NCBI GenBank assembly: GCA_025055115.1
Contig: JANWYJ010000064.1
Span: 1 to 64,000 of the forward strand
Length of the DNA stretch: 64,000 bases
Source: Gemmata sp.
Lineage (GTDB): Bacteria; Planctomycetota; Planctomycetia; Gemmatales; Gemmataceae
Direction: 5' to 3'
Both the position numbers and the translations under genes were made by a program. Below, in pieces: positions 29,101 through 36,619 of this stretch; position 1 is the stretch's first letter; each line of letters opens with the position of its first letter. Below the pieces are notes generated by a model. It saw only the letters and a program-made list of their open reading frames with translations, was not told the DNA's origin and ran no database searches.

Positions 29101-32100
29101 TTGGGCGGTGGTGGCTTCGGTGGCACCCGCGGCGGCTTCGGCATCACCACCGGTGGCTTGGGCGGCATGGGTGGGGCCCGCGGCGGAGGAACAACCGGAG
29201 GTCGAGGCGGTGGAGGAACGCGCGGCGGGGGCCGAGTCAGTCTCGGCCCGACGGAGGGCCCCTTAAATTTTGACTACCGGGGCAAGGATGCCCCTTCGGT
29301 GGCCCGCGAATTCCAACTCTACGATCCCGAAACCGATGAACCGGACCTCGGCTACAATCGCCCGGCCCACGCTCGGCCCCGCAACGAGGTCCTCCAGATC
29401 GGCGGCTTCCAAGCGCAACCGCCTGGGACACCCATTCCGGGCGAACCCGTCTGGCCCAATATGAAGCCGCCCACGGCACCACGCGGTTATACAGCCCGCG
29501 AAGGCTCGGGGGTCACCACCTTCACCAGCCCCGCGCCCCGCGGCGTCATTTCGGCGATTCCCGTGCAGGGGTTGGATGTTCTCGTCGTTCGCACGCAAGA
29601 TGCGAAAGACCTCGAAATCGTCCTTCAACTCATTGACCTTTTGGCCGAAGCCTCGAAGGGCACCCAACCGCGGGTCGAAGTCGTCCACCTCAACCACGGC
29701 GACTGCAACTATGTGGCCGATACGCTCAACTCGATCTTCGCTCGCTTACCCCTCGATCAGCAAGGCAACTATCTGCCGACTGGCAGCCGTCCGGCGGTGG
29801 GTGGTATTGGGGGTTTGGGGGGGGGCGCGGCCGCCGCGGGCTTGAACCCCACCCAGAATGTGTATGCTTTGGCGTTACCGCGCTTCAACGCCATTCTCAT
29901 CGCCGCTCCCGAGGCGATCTTCAACGATGTTATCCGCGAAATGCGGCGGATTCTCGATCAGCCGAATTCCGCTCCGTTCAAAGCGTTCTATCTGAAAAAA
30001 GCGTCGGCCCAGATTGTGGCATCCCAGCTGCAAAACTTCTGGAACACCCGCTATCCGGGCGATTCTCTGGCGCAGAACCAGTTCCGCGTTACGTTTGATG
30101 TCGCCAACAACATCGTCTTTGTGCAAGGTAGCCCCAGCGATTTGGCCGATGTCGAAGAGTTGATCAAGTATATGGATTCGCCGGGGAATAAGGCCGTCAA
30201 CGAAGTGCGCATCTTCTATCTGCGCAACGCGATTGCGGATGAACTGGGGCAGATTCTCAGTAATGCGATTTCGTCCAACGTCGTCAACCCGATTGCCCAA
30301 TCGCAGCTGACCGGTCCGGTGGCCCAGCAGGCGGGCGGGGCTGCGTTCTTCACGCAAGGAACGGGTGTGCAACTGGGTGGTGCGGGTGGTCAGTTGGGTG
30401 GGGGGCAGCTCGGGCAGCTCGGTGGTCAGTTGGGCGGGCAGCTCGGTGGCCAATTGGGGGGTGGGCAGCTCGGCGGGCAGCTCGGGCAGCAAGCGGGCTT
30501 AGGGCAAATCGCCGTTCGCCAGATCAACGCCATCATCCCGACCATTGGCACCGGCACCGGGGGGGGCTTGGTGACGAAAACCAAAGCCATCAGTTTCTTA
30601 TCCCCCAAAGACGGTAAAACCTACGAAACCGGCTATTTGGAAGATGTGAACATTGTTCCCAGTGCGCGGGTCAATGCCCTCATCGTCTCTGCGCCCAAGG
30701 AAACGATGACACTCATTCAAATGCTCATCGAGAGCCTCGATACGGTGGCCGCAGCGCGATCGTATGTCAACGTCTTCCGCCTGCCGCGGGGGATGGATGC
30801 GACTCTCACCGGCAACCTGATTGCTCAGTTGTTCACGGGGCAAGGCCGGCAGCAAACGGGCCTGGCCCAGCAACCGGGTGGTTTGCAGGCGCAACAGCAA
30901 TTCATCACCCGGCCTCTGATCACCCTCACCGGCAACCCCGCCGACGGTGCGTCGCTGATCGACTTGCGCATCTCGGTGGATGACCGCACCAATAGCCTCA
31001 TTGTCGCCGGTTCGCTCAACGATCTGGAAGCGATCCGGGCCATCATTGAGCGGCTCGAGGCTGGGGCGGCCGATGCCCAAAGCGGGCGTCTCAGCGCGGT
31101 GGTCAAACTCCGCAACGCGGCGGCCGCGGATGTGCAAAACGCCATCAACACCTTCTTCCAGAACCAGTTGACGGCCTACCAGAACGCGGGCTTCAACACC
31201 GCCTACCAGCAACTGTTGCGGCAAGTGGTGGTGGTGGCCGAACCCATCAGCAACACCGTATTGATCCAGGCCACACCGCAATATTTCGATGAGATTCGCC
31301 AGATCATCGAGCGGCTCGACAGCCAACCGCCTCAGGTGCTGATTCAGGTCACGATTGCCGAAGTCCAACTGAACAACGCCCGCGAACTGGGGGTGGAAGC
31401 GGGTCTGCAGTCCCCGGTGTTCTTCAACCGGGCACCGACGGGTACCGGTTTGGGCTTCAACTTCAACACGCCGGCCACCAGCCTCACTCTGCCTCCCAAC
31501 GTTGTCAGCGAAAGCGTGGTGGGCTTCCAAGGTTTGGGGAATTTGGGAGTCGGTCGTACCTCGGCCACGCAGGGCTTCAACGGCTTCGTCTTTTCGGCCT
31601 CGAGCAACACCTTCAGCCTGTTGTTGCGGGCTTTGGAATCGCAAGGCCGGGTCGATGTCTTGAGCCGTCCGCAAATTCAAGTGGCCGATGGGCAGATCGG
31701 CTTCATGAACGTCGGTCAGAACTTCCCGATAGCGACCGGCTCAACGATCGCTGCCGGTGGTTTGGCCCAACAGGGTGTCGATTATGTCCCGGTCGGTGTG
31801 ACTCTCCAGGTGGTTCCGCGAGTGAACCCGGATGGCAAAGTGCTGTTGCGGGTGGCACCGCGGGTCTCCAGCGTGCAGCCAGGCCAGATCAACCTGGGTG
31901 GCGGAGTGTTGGCCCCAGTGTTCAATGAACAGGTGGTGGAAACCACGGTCCTTGCTTCCGATGGTGAAACGATCATTCTGGGCGGCTTGATCACCCGACA
32001 AGAAGCCCGGCAAGAGAACGGTATCCCCTACTTCAAGGACATTCCTTATGTCGGGGCCTTGTTCCGCTTCCGCACGCACACCATCCAACGGCGGGAATTG

Positions 32101-33156
32101 CTCATCATCCTGACGCCACACATCATCCGCAGTGAGTACGACCAAGCCCGGCTGTTGGCCGAAGAAGCCGGTCCGACGTCTCACTGCTGGCCGGAAGTCC
32201 TCAACGCCCACAAACATGGTGGGGAAATCATCCTGCCGGCAACGCAAGGGGCGCGCCCCGTGCGCGTCGATCCGCAGAGTGTGCCGCCAACGACCTTCGG
32301 CGATCCCATCCCGCTCAATGGGGCCGCGCCGTTACCTGCGCCGGGGTCCATGCCACCAGCCACTTCAACGGGGCCGATCTCCGCAGCGCCGCCCGTGGCC
32401 GCACCGCCAGTAGCCACGGCATTGCCCGTCGCACAGCCTCTGGCTCAACCTGGGGTGCAACCGGCTAATCCACCCGCAACGGTCGGCGCGCCGGGGGTGC
32501 AACCGCCAGCGGTGCCCGGCGCAGGCATGCCCGGAGCGATGATGCCCAGCCCGACCCCGCCGACTGCTCCCGGCTCGCTTTCCCACAGCCCGATTCCCAT
32601 GAATAGTGGGCATCCCACGTTCACACCGCCCTCATTCGCGCCATCCACGCCGGTCGCGGCCACGCCCAGCGGGCAGGTTCAACCCATAGCGGCAGGACCG
32701 ACACCCGCCGGGCACTCCGTTCCGCCCGCTGCCGTTCCGGCGGTGAACACCACGTCGCCGATGGTGCAACCCGCTGCCGTACCCGGGGCCTTGCCGCCGG
32801 CCATGACCGCCCCCGTTGTTCCCTCCGCGGCTACAATGCCGCCCAGTGGGGGCGCGCCGGCTCCGGTGCCCACACCCACGCCCCCGTCAACGCCATTGTC
32901 GGGCCTGCCGACGTCGGGTATGCCAACGCCGGGTATGCCAACGCTGGGCCTGCCGACGTCGGGTATGCCAACGCCGGGTATGCCGACCACCGGGGGCGCA
33001 GCCGGTAGTCCCCATACCTTACGGCACGGCTATGTCATGACACGGGCAACAGCGTCTACCCCAACACCACCCGGCAACGGGCAGGAAGCCCGACCGGCAG
33101 ACCACAAACCATTCCTCAAAGCCAAGGAGGGCGATTCATGGACGTTCGGCCGCTGA
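26170..33156 (+). CDS. gspD: Giant type II secretion secretin (2328 aa) with many N-domain repeats
   Basis: C-terminal secretin core (VLSRPQIQVADGQIGFMNVGQNFPI, VGVTLQVVPRVNPDGKVLLRVAPRVSS, GGLITRQEARQENGIPYFKDIPYVGALFRF, RRELLIILTPHIIRS) preceded by many secretin_N-like modules. Confidence 0.92.
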   Translation: MGQRRDTRSASGTFWKLWRLRQWLPGALAVAAGLSGPVDFAAAQTSSDTPPTMPTPTKPGTVVPVKPANPSTPTSPATTEKTVVVHFDKAPWDDVLEWYAKETGLTLITTVKPTGSLTLKPGKDKQYTMGQVTDLLNEALTQQKFILIRRHMTFFIHPADEKIDPTLLPRIELAELASRGKTEIVQVIIPLEGMVVADVQEELKKLLTPFGTLVPLETPNFLLIQDTVGNINRIRDTLERAKGIGGRSDTLDHVCKWRRAQEIANILKDVLTDKDTQANITGTNMMMTPSFGGDPRFGFGGWGDRGGFAGWGDRGSWGDRGSSDRGSSNRPPTPATNSRMKTVQIAVDSRRNAVIVTAPQDKIVVARQIIETQDKQINPTDKPVVPQEPVAQTYNVPAGSALEMAKAITQKYPWISCVGLPQQNQILVFAGKDDQDIVRSMLGSDTGGVTSETVFIPLNLLDPTETAATIVKLMPSSTAGGPSVEAVKSGNYGLMVKGTSAHIDDIKKILKGLGEPVDAGGSTPSNLPNTRILTLGENTNAQLVAELLGRAMEGMGKRVIINDPLAPPRRQPNLPPVTPPPQPQPQPNPAPNFPQLQPPKLPAPAKPKYPDVQHLRPALPGRDPVQPVHAQIVDPEKTDGKPITITISGGKLIIQSDDTKALDMLAQLYRIITTDGTKIDKSVMRVIPLKYIAAEDAAREITEIFNGPQQQQGGGRGGPGGGRVPGGLFGGNPLGALLGGITGGNEGAATPQPKRVRVVAEKSSNSLIIVEASPLDVMLIEKLLAGVIDGGQNDSAAVMKTFVIPLKNADASEMASIVRNVYSSAMTSSGGNNQIGQLPFLFGGLTGGGGGGQPSRPPALSLAVDDRSNSLILFCAETLYNDIHTLVTQLDNATVSTTEVVELVKLKGVDPNLMQQAINALQGRDTRGIAGGGFGRTGGFGGLGGTGGFGGFGGPGGLGGFGGTGGLGGLGGGGFGGLGGGGFGGTRGGFGITTGGLGGMGGARGGGTTGGRGGGGTRGGGRVSLGPTEGPLNFDYRGKDAPSVAREFQLYDPETDEPDLGYNRPAHARPRNEVLQIGGFQAQPPGTPIPGEPVWPNMKPPTAPRGYTAREGSGVTTFTSPAPRGVISAIPVQGLDVLVVRTQDAKDLEIVLQLIDLLAEASKGTQPRVEVVHLNHGDCNYVADTLNSIFARLPLDQQGNYLPTGSRPAVGGIGGLGGGAAAAGLNPTQNVYALALPRFNAILIAAPEAIFNDVIREMRRILDQPNSAPFKAFYLKKASAQIVASQLQNFWNTRYPGDSLAQNQFRVTFDVANNIVFVQGSPSDLADVEELIKYMDSPGNKAVNEVRIFYLRNAIADELGQILSNAISSNVVNPIAQSQLTGPVAQQAGGAAFFTQGTGVQLGGAGGQLGGGQLGQLGGQLGGQLGGQLGGGQLGGQLGQQAGLGQIAVRQINAIIPTIGTGTGGGLVTKTKAISFLSPKDGKTYETGYLEDVNIVPSARVNALIVSAPKETMTLIQMLIESLDTVAAARSYVNVFRLPRGMDATLTGNLIAQLFTGQGRQQTGLAQQPGGLQAQQQFITRPLITLTGNPADGASLIDLRISVDDRTNSLIVAGSLNDLEAIRAIIERLEAGAADAQSGRLSAVVKLRNAAAADVQNAINTFFQNQLTAYQNAGFNTAYQQLLRQVVVVAEPISNTVLIQATPQYFDEIRQIIERLDSQPPQVLIQVTIAEVQLNNARELGVEAGLQSPVFFNRAPTGTGLGFNFNTPATSLTLPPNVVSESVVGFQGLGNLGVGRTSATQGFNGFVFSASSNTFSLLLRALESQGRVDVLSRPQIQVADGQIGFMNVGQNFPIATGSTIAAGGLAQQGVDYVPVGVTLQVVPRVNPDGKVLLRVAPRVSSVQPGQINLGGGVLAPVFNEQVVETTVLASDGETIILGGLITRQEARQENGIPYFKDIPYVGALFRFRTHTIQRRELLIILTPHIIRSEYDQARLLAEEAGPTSHCWPEVLNAHKHGGEIILPATQGARPVRVDPQSVPPTTFGDPIPLNGAAPLPAPGSMPPATSTGPISAAPPVAAPPVATALPVAQPLAQPGVQPANPPATVGAPGVQPPAVPGAGMPGAMMPSPTPPTAPGSLSHSPIPMNSGHPTFTPPSFAPSTPVAATPSGQVQPIAAGPTPAGHSVPPAAVPAVNTTSPMVQPAAVPGALPPAMTAPVVPSAATMPPSGGAPAPVPTPTPPSTPLSGLPTSGMPTPGMPTLGLPTSGMPTPGMPTTGGAAGSPHTLRHGYVMTRATASTPTPPGNGQEARPADHKPFLKAKEGDSWTFGR
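28960..29240 (+). repeat. Gly/Phe/Leu-rich low-complexity coding tract in gspD
   Basis: Encodes GGFGGLGGTGGFGGFGGPGGLGGFGGTGG... Confidence 0.9.
30362..30500 (+). repeat. GGQLGGQL-type coding tract in gspD
   Basis: Encodes GGAGGQLGGGQLGQLGGQLGGQLGGQLGGGQLGGQLGQ. Confidence 0.9.
32901..32984 (+). repeat. 45-bp offset in-frame direct repeat in secretin C-terminal tail
   Basis: gggcctgccgacgtcgggtatgccaacgccgggtatgcc at 32901-32939 and 32946-32984 (GLPTSGMPTPGMP). Confidence 0.9.
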
Positions 33157-34283
33157 GTGCTTGGCTCGCTGCCGGGGTGTTGATCCTTGGCAGCGGCTGT
33201 ACGACACTCTCAACCACTGCCCAGCAAAAGCCTGACATCACACAGCCGGGAGTCTTGCCACCGCCGCAAGAATTGGCCCAACAGAATGCCGCCGCGGCCA
33301 GCGGCGTGGTGCCCGCGGGGGGGAGCACCGCCGCCACCCCAGTACCCGCGGTAGCCTCGGGTTTGCCCAAGATGCCGAACCTGGCGAACATCGCCACACA
33401 ATTGGGCTTCAAGACACAACCCAGCGAACTGGCTCTCGGCTGGCGGAACCGTGTCGCCTATTTGCCCGATCCAGCACGCCAAGGTGTGATGAGTCCGGGC
33501 CTGGTGGGGCAGATGTTTCTCTTCGGCTACAACGGTTCCAAGCTCGAATTTGTCGAAGCGGATGGCATTCTGACGGTCGATGTTATCGACAAAACGCCCC
33601 GGCCGCCGGGGGCTACCCCCCTCCGGCCTGAACGGTGGCAATTCAACACCGAGATGCTCAAACGCCTGCAAACGGTGGATGAAACCTTCGGCCGCAGCTA
33701 TGTCTTGTTCTTGCCCTGGCCCGCGTATCGGCCCGACGTGACCCGGGTAGAAATCAGCGCCCGTTTCGACCCCAGCAGTGGCCATACACTCTACTCGCCG
33801 CCATCGATTCTGACCTTGGAAAATACGCCCCACAACACACCGGTGTGGGGTGACATGCAGAAGTCGAGCCGGCCATTGAACATGGCGAACAAACCACCCC
33901 TGATTCAGCCCATCAGCAGTCACCCCCTGCCCAATACCTTCCAACCCACAGGAACTCCGGGGGCTGCACCAGGAACTCCGGGGGCTGCACCAGGATCACC
34001 GGGGATGCACATTATTTCACCACCGGCAGGGGCGATGCCATCGGCATCTCCTCCTTGGCCCGGAGCCTTGTCGAGTCCGCCGGTGGTGTCGCCGGCCCCA
34101 GTGTCCACGTCCCCCGCGGCTCCGGCCACGGGGACAGCGCCGGCGGCACTCCCACCCCCCCCGTTATCTTCATCGACGGCCACGCCGATGTCGATGTCGG
34201 TAGTTCCACCCATGCCCAGCGCTTCGCTGGCTCCTGCGCCACCCCCGGGACTACCGCCGATTGCCATCAGTGTGAACCGCTGA
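33138..34283 (+). CDS. Probable lipoprotein of unknown function, overlapping gspD end
   Basis: Signal with lipobox-like LILGSGC; Pro/Ala-rich C-terminal tail; overlaps gspD by 19 nt. Confidence 0.7.
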   Translation: MDVRPLSAWLAAGVLILGSGCTTLSTTAQQKPDITQPGVLPPPQELAQQNAAAASGVVPAGGSTAATPVPAVASGLPKMPNLANIATQLGFKTQPSELALGWRNRVAYLPDPARQGVMSPGLVGQMFLFGYNGSKLEFVEADGILTVDVIDKTPRPPGATPLRPERWQFNTEMLKRLQTVDETFGRSYVLFLPWPAYRPDVTRVEISARFDPSSGHTLYSPPSILTLENTPHNTPVWGDMQKSSRPLNMANKPPLIQPISSHPLPNTFQPTGTPGAAPGTPGAAPGSPGMHIISPPAGAMPSASPPWPGALSSPPVVSPAPVSTSPAAPATGTAPAALPPPPLSSSTATPMSMSVVPPMPSASLAPAPPPGLPPIAISVNR

Positions 34284-34314
34284 CAGGTTGCCATCAGTGT
34301 GAACCGCTGACAGG
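34261..34314 (+). repeat. 27-bp perfect tandem repeat covering the stop of the lipoprotein gene
   Basis: ttgccatcagtgtgaaccgctgacagg x2. Confidence 0.95.
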
Positions 34315-34389
34315 CCAGTTTCCGACGCGACGGCCGCTCAACGATCGAGCGGCCGTGAGCATTTCCGATGTAAGTTGGGGTGCGGGGCG

Positions 34390-35622
34390 CTACTGCCAGC
34401 CGCGGCGGCGGAAGATGTATCCCGCTGCGATCAACCACAAACTGGCCAACCCCATCGCGGCCATCAAGTGCAACCAGTGGGTGTGATCGACCGTTTGACT
34501 CATGGCCGCATGGAGAATGCGCGGGCCGTGATATTCCACCGCCAGATTCGACAAGAGCGGGATATTGTTGGTGGCACAGATCAACAGCACCATCGATACC
34601 GACAGCAAGTAACACATCCCCCCCAGAAACGCTGCCCGCTGGGTCTTCGCCAGAGCGGCAATCGTCATTCCAATGCCCAAGAATCCGCCGCCGACCGCCA
34701 GCAAGGCCAACCAGAAAAACAGGCTCGACAAGATATCGGGCTTGTAGATGCCGGCCAATGTCGCGGCCAGGCCCAGGCCGAGGGTGGGATAGAAGAGGAA
34801 CTTGGCGAACAATAACTCGGTGGGCGACGCGGGGCTGAGAGCCTGGGCGAGCAAAACGCCCCGTTCGCGTTCTTCACAACTGAGGGTAGGCAACAAGTAG
34901 ACGCAGGCGAAATACAAGGCAAAAACGACCATCCCGGTGGCGATGGCGGCCCGGACGTCGAGGACTTTTCCGCCCAAGCCTTTGCGGTCCAAGGCCAAAT
35001 CGGGTATGAGGGGCGGCCCTGGGCTTTCACCGCGGGCCGCTTCGACTTGCTCTTGGAAGCGCTGGTGGGTTTCGCGAATCAGCCAGTTTTGATGGTCATC
35101 GAACGTCGGCAAGGGGGGGAGGACGGCCGCCGGCAGTTTTTGGCAGGCCCAGGCGGTATAGGCGCGGCGCATTTCCTTCCAGAGCCACTGTTCATAGGGC
35201 GCTAGCGCCGTGGGGGCACCATCCGGGTGCCAAATGGACACATGCACCATCGCGCGGCCGGTGGGGGAATCGGCGGCCTGCACTTGGCGAATCTGAATAG
35301 CCCCGGTACCGGTGGGGTAGACGATCACGCCGTCGATGGTGTCGGCGTGGGCTAATTCGCGGAACACCATCTGCGATTTCAACTCGGGCGGAACGTGCGT
35401 GCGCAGGTGCTGGATCAGCGGGGTCAGACGATCGTACTCGAGATAGCAATGGTGAACACCGCCGACGATGGTGGTTCCCGTGGCGGTGGCCTCGGGGGGA
35501 GCAAAGACCGACAACAACACCGCCGCCGCGACAAGCAGAATCGCCAAGGCGATGCCGCCGCGGTTGGCCAGATGCCGGGCCGCTTCTTTGTGGAGAAGTG
35601 CTTGGAGAATGTACCAACGCAT
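34390..35622 (-). CDS. ABC transporter permease (ABC-2 type)
   Basis: Multiple TM helices, CEERERGVLLAQALSPASPTELLFAKF; downstream of the ATPase gene. Confidence 0.8.
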   Translation of the reverse strand: MRWYILQALLHKEAARHLANRGGIALAILLVAAAVLLSVFAPPEATATGTTIVGGVHHCYLEYDRLTPLIQHLRTHVPPELKSQMVFRELAHADTIDGVIVYPTGTGAIQIRQVQAADSPTGRAMVHVSIWHPDGAPTALAPYEQWLWKEMRRAYTAWACQKLPAAVLPPLPTFDDHQNWLIRETHQRFQEQVEAARGESPGPPLIPDLALDRKGLGGKVLDVRAAIATGMVVFALYFACVYLLPTLSCEERERGVLLAQALSPASPTELLFAKFLFYPTLGLGLAATLAGIYKPDILSSLFFWLALLAVGGGFLGIGMTIAALAKTQRAAFLGGMCYLLSVSMVLLICATNNIPLLSNLAVEYHGPRILHAAMSQTVDHTHWLHLMAAMGLASLWLIAAGYIFRRRGWQ

Positions 35623-35662
35623 AGTGTGCGCTCGTGGCTACCCCCAGGATGTGCGACCCCTG

Positions 35663-36517
35663 TTAGTGAAACGCCTGACCGGTGAGTTTTAAGAACGCGG
35701 CGTGGAAGTCGAATTCGCGCGTCCGCAGGCTGGCTGCTTGCCCGGTGGCGACCAAAGCCCCCAGTTGGGCGCGGTCGGTCGGGTTATCGAGATCATACAC
35801 CCAGCGTTGGCCGCGGGTGTCGATCACATCGACTTTGCGTTCGGTGTGCTGTTGTTTGAGGGCCAGTGGCGAATCGAGGGCCACCAGCCGGCCACGGCAC
35901 ATGATGCCGACGCGATCGCAGATTTTTTCCACTTCGTCCATATCGTGGGTTGTGAGAATGATCGTGGCCCCCAGTTGCACGCGCTGGCGCAGGATGCGGT
36001 GAACGACTTCTGCCGAGTGGATGTCCAAATTGGCCGTGGGTTCATCGAGGTACAGAATCGGCGGCTCGTGTAAAAGGGCCCGCGCCAAGAGGAGTTTTTT
36101 CCGCATCCCCAGCGAGTAACCACGCACGGGCAGATCGGCGGCTTCCTCGAGTTCTACCATTTTCAGCACGTCGGCGACGCGCAGCCGGGGCACGCCGTAG
36201 AGTTGACCGAAGAACTCGAGGTTGCGTCGCCCCGTGAATTCTTCAAAGTGATTCTCACGATCGGGGACATAGCCAAAAAGGGGTTTAATCGCGGACCATT
36301 CGCGAACGATGTCGCGTTCGGCAATGGTGACGGTGCCGCTTGTGGGGCGGCGCTGGCCAATCAGAACACGGATCGTCGTCGATTTGCCCGCGCCGTTAGG
36401 GCCAAGCAAGCCGAACAGCTCGCCGCGGCGAATATCGAGATTCAGCCCATCGACGGCGGCGAACGAACCGTACAGAACACGCAACCCGGCAATACGGATC
36501 ATCACGTCGGCAGACAT
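35663..36517 (-). CDS. ABC transporter ATP-binding protein
   Basis: LLGPNGAGKSTTIRVLIG, YSLGMRKKLLLARALLHEPPILYLDEPTANLD; start MSADVMIRI. Confidence 0.92.
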   Translation of the reverse strand: MSADVMIRIAGLRVLYGSFAAVDGLNLDIRRGELFGLLGPNGAGKSTTIRVLIGQRRPTSGTVTIAERDIVREWSAIKPLFGYVPDRENHFEEFTGRRNLEFFGQLYGVPRLRVADVLKMVELEEAADLPVRGYSLGMRKKLLLARALLHEPPILYLDEPTANLDIHSAEVVHRILRQRVQLGATIILTTHDMDEVEKICDRVGIMCRGRLVALDSPLALKQQHTERKVDVIDTRGQRWVYDLDNPTDRAQLGALVATGQAASLRTREFDFHAAFLKLTGQAFH

Positions 36518-36619
36518 GCGGCCATCCGAAGCAGACAACACACAGCGGCGACAGCAATAAGGTAGAACATAACGGCCACACATGCTGGGTATCGAGCGAT
36601 CACCGCAGCGTGGTTCGCT

